Origin: Donghicola mangrovi
Lineage (GTDB): Bacteria > Pseudomonadota > Alphaproteobacteria > Rhodobacterales > Rhodobacteraceae
Reading direction: 5' to 3'
Assembly (NCBI RefSeq): GCF_013377535.1
Contig: NZ_JABCJE010000001.1
Location: 372,001 to 436,000 of the forward strand
DNA length: 64,000 bases
This document shows positions 1 through 8,341 of this stretch, piece after piece (positions within the stretch are counted from its first letter, which is position 1; each line of letters opens with the position of its first letter). A program made the position numbers and the translations under genes. Under the pieces are notes generated by a model. It did not search any database. It saw nothing but the letters and a program-made list of their open reading frames with translations, and was not told the origin of the DNA.

Positions 1-626
1 AGGTCCACGTGCTGACCGGGTTGCAGCCAAGCGCCCTTTAGCACCGGCTCGGTGCTCATGGTGGCGCAGCAGATGATGTCAGCTTGCGCGACGGCCTCGG
101 GCAGGTCGGTGGCGACCTTCAGGCCGGGGATGTCTGCGGCCATCTCGGTGGCGCGGGCGGTGGTCCGGTTCCAGACGGTGAACTGCGCGTCGGGGAAGGC
201 GGCAGAATAGGCGTCGATCATGTTCGCGCCCACCGTCCCTGCCCCGATGATCAGGATGTTCCGGCTGTCCGGCCGCGCCAGACGGCGAGCAGCCAGCAGG
301 CTGTCGCCAGCGGTCTTCCACTTGGTCACCAGATGGAAGTCCACCACGGCCTCTAGCAGGCCATGATCGTCGCCGAACAAGGACACGCCGCCATTCACGC
401 GGGGCAGATCAGAGGCGGGGTTTTCGGGGAACACCGTCGCTGCCTTGACCGCCAGACCCAGCCCGTTGATCCACGCAGAGCGCAGCAGCAACGTGTCATC
501 GCCCCGATACAGGAAGCTGTCCGAGATCTGCGCCTTCGGCAGGCTGTGGGCCTGCCAGATGGCGTCGGTCAGAGCGATCCAGTCCAGATGGGCGTCGGCT
601 TCGAACGGGACGATGGCGGGGGTCAT
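1..626 (-). CDS. Ornithine cyclodeaminase / mu-crystallin family protein (partial, C-terminus off window)
   Basis: About 208 N-terminal residues are readable on the minus strand before the window ends. They start at the ATG at 626, which overlaps the stop of the upstream HAD gene as ATGA. The protein shows the family's N-terminal barrel segment followed by a Rossmann motif, IIGAGTVGANMIDAY, and a further NAD(P)-fold strand, FTVWNRT. The family contains ornithine cyclodeaminase, alanine dehydrogenase and ketimine reductases. Substrate cannot be decided because the C-terminal half is missing. It is the last readable gene of a minus-strand run with the HAD, YaiI and FghA genes. Confidence 0.85.
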   Translation of the reverse strand, partial: MTPAIVPFEADAHLDWIALTDAIWQAHSLPKAQISDSFLYRGDDTLLLRSAWINGLGLAVKAATVFPENPASDLPRVNGGVSLFGDDHGLLEAVVDFHLVTKWKTAGDSLLAARRLARPDSRNILIIGAGTVGANMIDAYSAAFPDAQFTVWNRTTARATEMAADIPGLKVATDLPEAVAQADIICCATMSTEPVLKGAWLQPGQHVD

Positions 627-1243
627 GCGGCCTCGCTCTCGGTCAGCAGGCCCTTGGCCACCAAGCAATCAGCCCAACCTTGGGGGCCGGTGAACAGGTG
701 CGTTTGCCACCCGCGAGAGGCCGCCATTTCGATGTTATCGGTTCGGTCGTCGGCGAACAGCAGCCCCTCGGGGGCAACACCGCAATCCTCTTCGACCATC
801 TCGTAGATGCGGACCTCGGGCTTGATCACCTGCATGTGGCCCGAGATGTAGCGTTTGTCGAACTCGGTCAGGAACGGGTACACAGGCTCGGCGATTGCAA
901 AGGTCTGAACGCCGAAATTGGTCAGGGCGAACACCGGCACTCCTTTGGCCCGCAGGGCGCGCAGCAAGCGGACCGAGTGGGGGATTTCGGGGCTGGCCAT
1001 TTCGATCCACTGGTCGTGCCAGATGCCCAGTTCCGCCCGCCATTCGGGATTTTCGTCCGCGGTTTTCGCCAGCAATTCGTGGAAGTTCGCCCCGCGATCC
1101 ACCTGATCGTTCATGCTGTGCAGATCGACAGCGGCGAACAGTTCCTTGCGGCGGGCCTCTCCGATCACCTTGTCGAAGTGGCGCTCGGGCTGCCATTCGA
1201 TCAGGACGTTGCCGATGTCAAAAATGACGGCTTCGGGAGTCAT
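623..1243 (-). CDS. HAD-superfamily hydrolase (YihX-like)
   Basis: 206 aa. HAD subfamily IA phosphatase or dehalogenase. The nucleophile motif is FDIGNV (Asp9), the DxGN variant seen in YihX-type sugar phosphatases. Motif II is LTNFG, the lysine motif is VIKPEVRIYE and the acidic motif is FADDRTDN. Residues 15-75 form the helical cap. ATG at 1243 is preceded by AAAGGA. It is separated from YaiI by 3 bases and overlaps the ornithine-cyclodeaminase-like gene by 4 bases, so co-transcription is likely. The physiological substrate cannot be read from sequence. Confidence 0.88.
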   Translation of the reverse strand: MTPEAVIFDIGNVLIEWQPERHFDKVIGEARRKELFAAVDLHSMNDQVDRGANFHELLAKTADENPEWRAELGIWHDQWIEMASPEIPHSVRLLRALRAKGVPVFALTNFGVQTFAIAEPVYPFLTEFDKRYISGHMQVIKPEVRIYEMVEEDCGVAPEGLLFADDRTDNIEMAASRGWQTHLFTGPQGWADCLVAKGLLTESEAA

Positions 1244-1246
1244 GGA

Positions 1247-1696
1247 TTATCCTTTGCGTTTCACGCGGCGCAGCGCGTCTTCGAGGGCATTCAGAAAGCG
1301 GGAGCGATCGGCCTTGGTGAACCCTTTTCCGCCCCCTTGGCGGAACGGGTCGGCGGCGCGCAGGTCGGCCATCAGGTCGCGCATCCCCAGCACGTTGCCA
1401 ATGTTGGCTTCGGTTAGAAATTCGCCGTTGGGCTTGATCACGATGGCCCCCGCAGGCACGCATTTCGCGGCCAAGGGGATGTCATTGGTGATCACCACAT
1501 CGCCGGTCGTGGCACGGTCTGCGATCCACATATCGGCCACATCGGGGCCCTCGGGCACGATCACCAACTGGATCAAGGGGTTCTGCGACGGGCGCAGTCC
1601 CCCGTTGCAGACCATCGCCACCTCGGTCTTGTGCCGCGTGGCGATGCGCTCGATCTCTTCCTTCACCGGACAGGCGTCCGCGTCGACGTAAATCAT
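1247..1696 (-). CDS. YaiI/YqxD (UPF0178) family protein
   Basis: 149 aa, the usual length for UPF0178. The N-terminal [15 protein letters not shown] motif is diagnostic, followed by VITNDIPLA and the basic C-terminal stretch of this NYN/PIN-like family. The fold suggests a metal-dependent nuclease (acidic residues Asp5 and Asp7), but no activity is established. ATG at 1696 overlaps the stop of the S-formylglutathione hydrolase gene as ATGA, so the two are translationally coupled. Confidence 0.92.
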   Translation of the reverse strand: MIYVDADACPVKEEIERIATRHKTEVAMVCNGGLRPSQNPLIQLVIVPEGPDVADMWIADRATTGDVVITNDIPLAAKCVPAGAIVIKPNGEFLTEANIGNVLGMRDLMADLRAADPFRQGGGKGFTKADRSRFLNALEDALRRVKRKG

Positions 1697-2526
1697 AGGG
1701 CGTAAAGCGCCTCTGCGTGGAAGGCCACGTGCTCTTCCATGAAGGTCGAGACGAAGAAGTAGCTGTGGTCATAGCCCTTTTGCATGCGGAAGGTGCCGTC
1801 CTGACGGCGGGCCGCCATGGAATGGGCCAGCGCTTCGGGCTTCAGCAGGTTCAGGAACTGGTCGCTTGCGCCCTGATCAATCAGAACCGGACCATCAAAG
1901 CCGCGATCCAGCATCAAGAGGCTGGAGTCGTGGGCCTTCCACACCTCTTCGTCGCTGCCCAGATAGGCGGTCAGCTGTTTGCGGCCCCAATCACTCTGGG
2001 TCGGGTTCGCGATGGGCGAGAACGCCGACACCGACGCATAGCGGCCGGGCAAGGACATCGCCAAGGTCAGCGCGCCGTGGCCGCCCATGGAATGGCCGGT
2101 GATCGACTGACGCTCGGGGTCGATTGCAAAGTTGTGGTCCACCACGCGGGGCAGTTCCTCGGCGATATAGTCCCACATCTGGAAATGCGGCTTCCAAGGG
2201 TCTTGGGTCGCGTTCACATAGAACCCCGCGCCCTGCCCCAGATCATAGGCGTCGTCATTGGCCACACCTTCACCGCGGGGCGAAGTATCGGGGAAACACA
2301 GGGCGATCCCGTGGTCAGCGGCCCACGCTTGCGCGCCCGCTTTGGTCATGGCGTTTTCGTGGGTACAGGTCAGGCCCGACAGGTACCACAGCAAGGGGAC
2401 GCTGCCGTGCTCTGCCTCTTGAGGCAGGAACAGGCCAAAGGTCATCTTGCAGCCGGTGACGGCGCTATCGTGGGCATAGACACCCTGCACACCGCCAAAG
2501 CACCGGTTTTCCGAAATCGTTTCCAT
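1693..2526 (-). CDS. fghA: S-formylglutathione hydrolase
   Basis: 277 aa esterase-D-family alpha/beta hydrolase. It hydrolyses S-formylglutathione to formate and glutathione, the second step of glutathione-dependent formaldehyde oxidation. The nucleophile elbow is GHSMGGHGA (Ser146), with Asp222 in GASDQF and His254 in YDHSYFF, a complete triad. An early [11 protein letters not shown] segment is typical of the family. I chose ATG at 2526 (not the TTG one codon earlier) because GGGAGAG lies at a good distance upstream. No formaldehyde dehydrogenase gene lies in this window. Confidence 0.95.
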   Translation of the reverse strand: METISENRCFGGVQGVYAHDSAVTGCKMTFGLFLPQEAEHGSVPLLWYLSGLTCTHENAMTKAGAQAWAADHGIALCFPDTSPRGEGVANDDAYDLGQGAGFYVNATQDPWKPHFQMWDYIAEELPRVVDHNFAIDPERQSITGHSMGGHGALTLAMSLPGRYASVSAFSPIANPTQSDWGRKQLTAYLGSDEEVWKAHDSSLLMLDRGFDGPVLIDQGASDQFLNLLKPEALAHSMAARRQDGTFRMQKGYDHSYFFVSTFMEEHVAFHAEALYAL

Positions 2527-2562
2527 CAAATCTCTCCCTTGAACTGGCGCTATGAGGGTGAC

Positions 2563-3492
2563 CTAACCAACCGTCACCCAAGCGATCACTGCCGACACTG
2601 TAGCGATACTGAGCGTCGTTGAAATCAGAATCGAGGTCGATACGCGCTGCACCGCCACCCCGTAATGCGCCGCCAGCATATAAACGTTGCCCGCAACCGG
2701 CAAAGAGGCCGCCGCGATCATCACACTGGCCGCGAAAGGTTCCACGTGGAACAGCGACAGCGCCGCATAGGCCACCGCCGCCGGATGCAGGATCAACTTG
2801 CAGAACGACAGCCAGCCCGCGATCTCGATCCGCTCGGCCGACTTGCCGGCCAGTGAGGCACCGATGGCGAACAGCGCACCCGGAGTCGCCGCTGCGCCCA
2901 AGATCGACACGAAATCCATCAGGGGCGCTGGGGTTGGCAGCGCCAGCGTGGACCACGCCAGACCCAGTGCAATCGACACAATCATGGGGTTTTTCAGCAG
3001 GCCCATCGCCACGGTCTTCAGCACGCTCAGGCGCATTTTGCCATCGCGCGAACCGGTGATCAGAATGACGATCAGGCTGGAGAACACGATCAGGTCGATG
3101 GCCAGCACCATCATCACGGGGCCAATCGCCTGCGGGCCCATCAGCATCGTCAGCATGGGAATCCCCAGAAAGCCCGTGTTGCCAATGACGGCGCATTGGG
3201 CCTCGACCGCGGATTCGTCGACCGGCCTGCCGCGGAACAGCGCGAACCCCATAGCGACCACATAGATCAAGCCGGTTGCGCTGAGGTAGGCAAGGATAAA
3301 GGGCGGATCAAAAACCTCGCTCATGCTGAGGTTGGCCGAGAAGCGGAACAGCATCGCCGACAGGGCGAAATAGAACACAAACTTGGTAATGGCTGCGGTG
3401 GCTTCGGCGCTGAAAAACCGCGTGCGTGCCGCGCCGTAGCCTAGCGCGATCATCGCAAAGAAGGGCAATGTTCTAAAGAATATCTCGATCAT
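2563..3492 (-). CDS. AEC-family transporter (auxin efflux carrier type)
   Basis: 309 aa from MIEIFF, or 321 aa from an in-frame ATG at 3528. Hydrophobic nearly throughout, with about 10 membrane spans in two five-helix halves separated by a short polar loop around residues 155-165. MIEIFFRTLPFFAMIALGYG matches the usual start of bacterial AEC permeases, so I prefer 3492. The family exports malate and other carboxylates or amino acids. Substrate is unknown here. It lies downstream of and convergent with nothing obvious, and precedes fghA on the same strand with a 36-bp gap. Confidence 0.85.
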   Translation of the reverse strand: MIEIFFRTLPFFAMIALGYGAARTRFFSAEATAAITKFVFYFALSAMLFRFSANLSMSEVFDPPFILAYLSATGLIYVVAMGFALFRGRPVDESAVEAQCAVIGNTGFLGIPMLTMLMGPQAIGPVMMVLAIDLIVFSSLIVILITGSRDGKMRLSVLKTVAMGLLKNPMIVSIALGLAWSTLALPTPAPLMDFVSILGAAATPGALFAIGASLAGKSAERIEIAGWLSFCKLILHPAAVAYAALSLFHVEPFAASVMIAAASLPVAGNVYMLAAHYGVAVQRVSTSILISTTLSIATVSAVIAWVTVG

Positions 3493-3578
3493 GCCCAAAG
3501 CGATAGAGAGCGCCGCAGCACATGGCAACGGCGCTCTTCGGGATTGCGTAATTTACATGGGGGATGGGCCGGTTTGCA

Positions 3579-4553
3579 TCAACCGCCGCCAATCAGAACA
3601 CCAGCTGCGAACACCAGCGCCCCACCAAGGACAACCTGGAACGCGGCCCGCAGGAACGGGGTGTCCATATAGCGGTTCTGAATCCAGACAATCGCCCAAA
3701 GTTCAAAGAACACGATCAGGAAGGCGGTGATGGTCGCGGTCCAGAAATGCGGGATCAGATAGGGCATCGCGTGCCCAAGACCCCCGAGCGCCGTCATGAT
3801 GCCCGCCGCAAAGCCGCGCTTGACCGGCGATCCACGGCCCGACAAGGCGCCATCGTCCGACGCGGCTTCGGTAAAGCCCATGCTGATGCCCGCGCCCACG
3901 CTGGCGGCCAGACCGACCAGAAACGTGGTGTGCGTGTCCTGAGTCGCGAAGGCGGTCGCGAAAATCGGGGCCAGCGTACTGACCGAGCCGTCCATCAGGC
4001 CAGCCAGACCGGGCTGGACATAGGTCAGGACGAACTGGCGGTGTGCGGACTGATCCTCGGATTCCTTTTCCTCGCCGGTCAGGTGGGCCTTTTCCAGCTC
4101 GGAGGCGGTGTGCTGGTGGCCAGCCTCGGCCTGCGCCAACCGGCCCAAGAGATCGCGGGTCGAGGCATCGGACGTGCGCGAGGCTGCCATTTTGTAGAAC
4201 CGCTCGGCGTCGCGCTCCATGCCCTCGGCCTCGGCGCGGATGCGTTCAAGGCCAAGGTTCTCGATCAACCACACAGGGCGGCGGGCATAGTAGCCCGCCA
4301 CATGCTCGCGGCGGATCAGGGGAATCGTCTCGCCCCAGCGTTCGCGGTGCAAGGCGATCAGTTGGGCGCGGTGGCCGTCCTCTTCCAGCGCCATGCCGTC
4401 GAACACAGCAGCGGTGGCGGGAAACTCGGCCCGCAGCCGGGCGGCGTAGGTGCGGTAGATTTGCGCGTCATCTTCCTCGGAGGAGATGGCAAGGGCGATA
4501 ACCTCTTGATCACTCAGATCAGAAAAACGCCGGCGCTGGGTAATGAAACGCAT
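3579..4553 (-). CDS. mbfA: MbfA-type iron exporter (ferritin-like domain fused to VIT1 domain)
   Basis: 324 aa. Residues 1-160 form a ferritin-like four-helix domain with Glu/His pairs (SSEEDD, LEEDGHR, EAEGMERDAERFY, QAEAGHQH). Residues 175-324 form a VIT1/CCC1-like membrane domain with conserved PGLAGLMDGSVSTLAP and GISMGFTEA segments. This architecture is membrane-bound ferritin A, which exports iron and protects against iron and peroxide stress in Bradyrhizobium and Agrobacterium, where Irr represses it. An Irr-box-like palindrome lies just upstream. The gene stands alone. Confidence 0.93.
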   Translation of the reverse strand: MRFITQRRRFSDLSDQEVIALAISSEEDDAQIYRTYAARLRAEFPATAAVFDGMALEEDGHRAQLIALHRERWGETIPLIRREHVAGYYARRPVWLIENLGLERIRAEAEGMERDAERFYKMAASRTSDASTRDLLGRLAQAEAGHQHTASELEKAHLTGEEKESEDQSAHRQFVLTYVQPGLAGLMDGSVSTLAPIFATAFATQDTHTTFLVGLAASVGAGISMGFTEAASDDGALSGRGSPVKRGFAAGIMTALGGLGHAMPYLIPHFWTATITAFLIVFFELWAIVWIQNRYMDTPFLRAAFQVVLGGALVFAAGVLIGGG

Positions 4554-4569
4554 GGGGGAGATCCACCTT

Positions 4570-4586
4570 TTTAGAATGGTTCCAAT
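4570..4586. promoter_or_regulatory. Candidate Irr box (iron control element) upstream of mbfA
   Basis: The sequence TTTAGAA TGG TTCCAAT fits the Irr-box pattern of TTTAGAA and TTCTAAA half-sites split by three bases; the first half is exact and the second matches 5 of 7. It ends 17 bp upstream of the mbfA ATG and overlaps the place where a -10 element would lie (TTGACT sits a little further upstream on the minus strand). Repression of mbfA by Irr under low iron is known in rhizobia; its operation here is inferred. Confidence 0.65.
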
Positions 4587-4732
4587 TTAGTCAACCACGC
4601 GCGCCTTACAAGAGGCGAATTGGCACAGCTATGCGTCTGGGGCAAACCCGCCTATGCGCCCGACATCACTGGGCAATCCTTGCCTGAACTGAACGGTCTG
4701 GTCTATGTTGTCCCCCTAAGCTGGAGATCCCG

Positions 4733-5347
4733 ATGAACGTCGCCCACGAAGTCCGCCGCGGCCGCAAATTCGATCAGGTGCTCGAAGGAGCGCGGCAGAT
4801 TTTCATGCGCGACGGGTTCGAAGGGGCCAGCGTTGACGACATCGCCACAGCCGCGAACGTGTCCAAGGCGACGCTCTATAGCTATTTCCCCGACAAACGG
4901 CTGCTGTTCATGGAGGTCGCGCGCTGCGAATGCGCGACGCAGGCCGACAAAGCATCGGTCGAGATCAGCGTCGAGGCCGGCGCCCGCGCCGTGCTGACCT
5001 ATGTGGGCGAAAAGATCTGGGGCTTCACCTCCAGCGAGATGGGCCTGAAAATGTTCCGCATCTGCGTGGCAGAGTCGGGCCGCTTCCCCGAACTGGGTCA
5101 GGCGTTCTATGAATCCGGCCCCGAGGTTATGGTCGCCCGCCTGTCCGAATATTTCGAAGAGGCCGAGTCGCGCGGTGAACTCAGCATCCCCGACAAGCGG
5201 CTGGCGGTGTTCCAGTTCAGCGACATGTGCAAATCGGACCTGTGGCTGCAAATGGTCTTGGGCGTGCGCACCGAAGTCGCCCCCGATGAACGCCGCCGCC
5301 TGATCGACAGCGCCGTGGATGTCTTCTTGGCCCGCTACGGGGTCTGA
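4733..5347 (+). CDS. TetR/AcrR-family transcriptional regulator
   Basis: 204 aa. The N-terminal helix-turn-helix spans residues 30-60, with signature VDDIATAANVSKATLYSYF. The C-terminal half is an AefR-like TetR_C ligand domain (VGEKIWGFTSSEMGLKMFRI). GGAG lies about 9 nt before the ATG. It is convergent with the HAD gene (2-bp gap) and divergent from mbfA, with a 180-bp region between them. Target and ligand are unknown; no efflux operon is adjacent. Confidence 0.9.
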   Translation: MNVAHEVRRGRKFDQVLEGARQIFMRDGFEGASVDDIATAANVSKATLYSYFPDKRLLFMEVARCECATQADKASVEISVEAGARAVLTYVGEKIWGFTSSEMGLKMFRICVAESGRFPELGQAFYESGPEVMVARLSEYFEEAESRGELSIPDKRLAVFQFSDMCKSDLWLQMVLGVRTEVAPDERRRLIDSAVDVFLARYGV

Positions 5348-5349
5348 CG

Positions 5350-5961
5350 TTACAGCACGCCTTGTTCCTGTAGATAGGCGACCAGCCCTTCGTGGCCGGA
5401 AAAGACATGACCCGCCATGCCTGCCTTCTGCGCTCCGGCGACGTTCCCGGCCATGTCATCAATGAAAATCCCCTGCTCTGGCGTCATGCCGATGGCCGAC
5501 AGACAGCCCAGAAAACACTGGGTATCCGGCTTGGCCGCGCCAAACACCGAGGACGGGAAAATCAGGTCCCCGAACAGGGGCCGCAATTCGGGGAACAGAA
5601 AGTCGATGTTGTCCCCGACCAGCTCTGAGTTGTTGGTCAGCACGGCCACCTGATGGGTTTTACGCACCTGTGCGACCAGATCCAGAACCTCGGGGTTGGG
5701 GGTCATCGAAGCCTTTCGCGCCTCGAGCCACTGATCCGCCGAGAACGGCACCCCCAGTTGCAACGCAACCTCTCGTAGATAGGTGGTTGTGCTGATCTTG
5801 CCCGCATCCGCCGCCGCATCAATGCCAGAGCCCCAGATCGCCGCATACACTCGATCCGCGGTGGTGTTGGTCAGTTGCGCCAGATGGGCCGCGCGATAGC
5901 GGCGGTCCGAGTGGCACAGCACATCATCCATGTCGAACAAGATCAAATCATATCGGGGCAT
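5350..5961 (-). CDS. HAD-superfamily hydrolase (phosphoglycolate phosphatase-like)
   Basis: 203 aa from MPRYDLILFDMDDVL; an in-frame start 45 bp upstream would add a non-conserved tail. Nucleophile motif FDMDDV, motif II LTNNSE, lysine motif AAKPDTQCF, and acidic motif FIDDMAGNV are all present, with a helical cap between residues 15 and 80. Class IA HAD phosphatase; substrate unknown. It converges on the TetR gene. Confidence 0.87.
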   Translation of the reverse strand: MPRYDLILFDMDDVLCHSDRRYRAAHLAQLTNTTADRVYAAIWGSGIDAAADAGKISTTTYLREVALQLGVPFSADQWLEARKASMTPNPEVLDLVAQVRKTHQVAVLTNNSELVGDNIDFLFPELRPLFGDLIFPSSVFGAAKPDTQCFLGCLSAIGMTPEQGIFIDDMAGNVAGAQKAGMAGHVFSGHEGLVAYLQEQGVL

Positions 5962-6068
5962 CGCAAAGGACTTTCTGGAAATCAGACTATCCAGTGATGC
6001 TGACAAATGACGCGGCCCCGATCAATCGCCCTGTTTACCGGACGTGAAAGATGCGCCGCATTTGCCCG

Positions 6069-6551
6069 TTAAAGAAGCTGATACATGACGTGGGCATCGA
6101 CTTTGCCTTCGGTCGGATGGCGAAAGGCTTTGGGCAGCGTGCCGACAATCTCGAACCCGTTGCGCTGCCACAAGGCAATCGCTCCGGCGTTGGTCGACAC
6201 CACGAAATTGAACTGCATCGCGCCGTAACCGGCCATACGAGCCTCGGCCAGAATGTGGTTCAGCAGACCTTGGGCGACGCCCCTGCCCCGTGTCTGCGGG
6301 TCGGTGACGAAACCGGCGTTGCAGATGTGGTCAGCGTTGCCCTTATGGTTGGGGCACAGATAACCCGTGCCCACGATCCCGATATCCGCCACAGCGACCC
6401 AAGCGCTGTGGGTGCCCCCCATCCAGTACTCCAACGCCTCTTCCCGACTGATATCGGTGGGGATGGCATAGGTCTCGCCCGCGCGGAACACGGGCTCCAG
6501 CATAGCCCAGATGGCGTCGGCGTCATCGGTGGTGGCGGGTCGGATCAGCAT
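6069..6551 (-). CDS. GNAT-family N-acetyltransferase
   Basis: 160 aa. The N-terminal MLIRPATTDDADAIW strand-helix and the acetyl-CoA pyrophosphate loop QTRGRGVAQGLL mark the GNAT fold, followed by NAGAIALWQRNGFEIVG, the conserved C-terminal motif. Single-domain enzyme; acceptor substrate unknown. It sits upstream of the HAD gene on the same strand with a roughly 107-bp gap. Confidence 0.88.
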   Translation of the reverse strand: MLIRPATTDDADAIWAMLEPVFRAGETYAIPTDISREEALEYWMGGTHSAWVAVADIGIVGTGYLCPNHKGNADHICNAGFVTDPQTRGRGVAQGLLNHILAEARMAGYGAMQFNFVVSTNAGAIALWQRNGFEIVGTLPKAFRHPTEGKVDAHVMYQLL

Positions 6552-6688
6552 CGGGTCACCCTATTTGGCAGGCATTTTCCTGAATGATTACGCCTGACTA
6601 GGATTTCTGACAATTCAAACGGTCAGTTTCGCTTCTCTTTTTGAGAAAATCTGTAATAGGGTGCGTCCATTGAATCCCGGAGTATACA

Positions 6689-6997
6689 ATGAAGACCTCA
6701 GTTCTGTTGATCGCTGTGCTTGCGCTGTCCTCGTGCGCCAAAACCAAAGAGGTTGCAGGCGACGTCATCGGGGTCATCAATCCGTGGAAAGACCAGAACA
6801 CCATCGCGGACACCTGCGGGTCGGAAAACCAGCAGCACCTGATCGGTCATCACATCTCGGAATTCGATGCGGACACGCAAAAGGGCCCCGTGCGGGTTCT
6901 GGGCATGAACGACATTTATACCGAGGATTACCGTCCCGAGCGCCTGAACATCTTCTTGGATGAAGAAGGCAACATCGTGAACCTGTACTGCCAGTAA
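6689..6997 (+). CDS. Lipoprotein with peptidase-inhibitor I78 domain
   Basis: 102 aa. The signal peptide ends in the lipobox LSSC (Cys16), so it is probably lipid-anchored in the envelope. Residues 43-102 match the small I78 inhibitor fold: CGSENQQHLIG near the start, then GPVRVLG, DYRPERLNIFLDEEG and a terminal YC. I78 proteins inhibit serine proteases such as subtilisins (Aspergillus elastase inhibitor is the type member). No protease gene is adjacent. Its upstream leader is AT-richer than its surroundings. Confidence 0.8.
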   Translation: MKTSVLLIAVLALSSCAKTKEVAGDVIGVINPWKDQNTIADTCGSENQQHLIGHHISEFDADTQKGPVRVLGMNDIYTEDYRPERLNIFLDEEGNIVNLYCQ

Positions 6998-7006
6998 AAG
7001 CAGGAC

Positions 7007-7052
7007 CCCGGCGCAACGTGCCCTCGTGGGGGCTTAGGCCCGTTACGCCGGG
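7007..7052 (+). terminator. Strong hairpin downstream of the I78 lipoprotein gene
   Basis: The arms CCCGGCGCAACG (7007-7018) and CGTTACGCCGGG (7041-7052) pair over 12 positions with one mismatch. The 22-nt loop holds its own GCCC/GGGC mini-stem. It lies 10 bp after the stop codon, but only TTAGC follows, without a U-tract, so it may be a 3-prime stabilising structure or a Rho-assisted terminator. Confidence 0.45.
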
Positions 7053-7179
7053 TTAGCGGCTTCGCTGAATATCAATCTGCACATCGGATGTGAAAACGGA
7101 TTGACCGGATCAGGGCATTTTCTGGGCGATTGCACGCGAAATGCTTGATTTGCGAAAGGTGTGGCGCAAATCTATCTAG

Positions 7180-7518
7180 ATGAACATACAAACGCCCCCT
7201 CACCTGCATGGCGGCTTGGATCGCGTCGCGTTCGACCGTCAGGAAATGTCGGTGATCTTGTCCTTGTACGGACGTATGGTGGCTGCGGGCGAATGGCGGG
7301 ACTATGGCCTGTCGATGCTCCGCGAAGTCGCCGTTTTCTCGGTATTCCGCCGGACTGCCGAACACCCCCTTTATCGCATCGAAAAGCGCCCCAAGCTGCG
7401 CAACCGCCAAGGCATGTATTCGGTGATCGGGATGGACGGGCAGATCCTGAAACGCGGTCAGGATCTGCGCAATGTGCTGCGGGTGCTGGATCGCAAGCTG
7501 ATCAGGCCGGTTGAGTGA
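7180..7518 (+). CDS. DUF2794 family protein
   Basis: 112 aa, soluble, basic. The FDRQEMSVILSLYGRMVAAGEWRDY... type sequence, with ILxLYGR, WRDY and RRTAEHPLYRIEKRPKL, matches DUF2794, found in alphaproteobacteria and without a known function. Its 3-prime end overlaps the convergent NlpC/P60 gene by 17 bp, so the two transcripts are antisense at their ends. Confidence 0.88.
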   Translation: MNIQTPPHLHGGLDRVAFDRQEMSVILSLYGRMVAAGEWRDYGLSMLREVAVFSVFRRTAEHPLYRIEKRPKLRNRQGMYSVIGMDGQILKRGQDLRNVLRVLDRKLIRPVE

Positions 7519-8341
7519 TCCTGCGGGTAACCGTGACAGGCCCATCCCCCGCCGCCCCGATGCGAAAGATCGCGGCATCCAAGGGCTCATAGGCCACGGA
7601 CATCGTGTGGGCGTTCGCGTGGATCAGCACCTGATCGTCCACCATCATGGCCACGTGCCCCTTCCAGAACACCAGATCCCCGCGCTGTAGCGGGGTGCCT
7701 GCGGGCAGAGCGTTGCCCAATTCGGCGGCTTGCATGTCGCTGTCGCCGGGGCAGTCGATCCCGCAAGCGCGGCAGGCAGCCTGCACCAGCCCCGAACAGT
7801 CGATCCCCCAGATGCTGTTGCCGCCCCACAGATAGGGCACGCCAAAGAACAGTTGCGCCACCGTGGCCGGATCACGCATCGGCGCGTTAAAGGCCCGCAG
7901 GTGTTGGCGCGGCACAAACCACCCTTCGGCGGTTTCAAAGAAATTCCCCTCGGCCCCGACCACACGCAGGCGGCTGCCGTGGGACAGGCCCATGACTTCG
8001 GCCGATTTCAGGTCAGCGCGGGTATAGGCATGAGTCGCGGGGGCGCTGACGATCTGGTTGTGCTGGATCAGGGGGCCGATCGCTTCGGTCCGGACATAGC
8101 CGACATAACCATCGTCCTTGGCCTGAATGAATGACCAACCGTCGTTCGGCTCCAGCACCAAAACCTCGGCGCCGTAGATCACCTGACGGTCGCGCGGCCC
8201 TTCGGGGGCCGAGCAAATATCGGCGACAGGCGTGATAATCTGCATCGGGGTGCCATCGACGTAGCGTTCCGCCTGCACCATCCCTTGCAGATGGGTCAGC
8301 GCCACGCGGCCATTGGCGGGAGTGCGGCGACGATCGCTCAC
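7502..8341 (-). CDS. NlpC/P60-family cell-wall peptidase with N-terminal SH3 region
   Basis: 279 aa from a GTG at 8341 that overlaps the stop of the M17 peptidase gene as GTGA. Residues 25-160 hold two SH3-like barrels (VLVLEPNDGWSFIQ, GWFVPRQHL). Residues 165-270 hold the C40 domain with catalytic Cys in GIDCSGLVQ, His in GHVAMM and a third polar residue near HANAH. Such enzymes cut D-gamma-Glu-diaminopimelate bonds in peptidoglycan peptides. No signal peptide is visible, suggesting cytoplasmic peptide recycling with the coupled M17 peptidase. Confidence 0.92.
   Translation of the reverse strand: MSDRRRTPANGRVALTHLQGMVQAERYVDGTPMQIITPVADICSAPEGPRDRQVIYGAEVLVLEPNDGWSFIQAKDDGYVGYVRTEAIGPLIQHNQIVSAPATHAYTRADLKSAEVMGLSHGSRLRVVGAEGNFFETAEGWFVPRQHLRAFNAPMRDPATVAQLFFGVPYLWGGNSIWGIDCSGLVQAACRACGIDCPGDSDMQAAELGNALPAGTPLQRGDLVFWKGHVAMMVDDQVLIHANAHTMSVAYEPLDAAIFRIGAAGDGPVTVTRRITQPA

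Noticed and set aside
2465-3196. Long shadow ORFs opposite or out of frame with the AEC, FghA, parC, rnr and petB genes
   Set aside because: High GC gives long open frames on the other strands; they lack ribosome-binding sites and show Arg/Gly/Pro-rich compositions typical of shadows.
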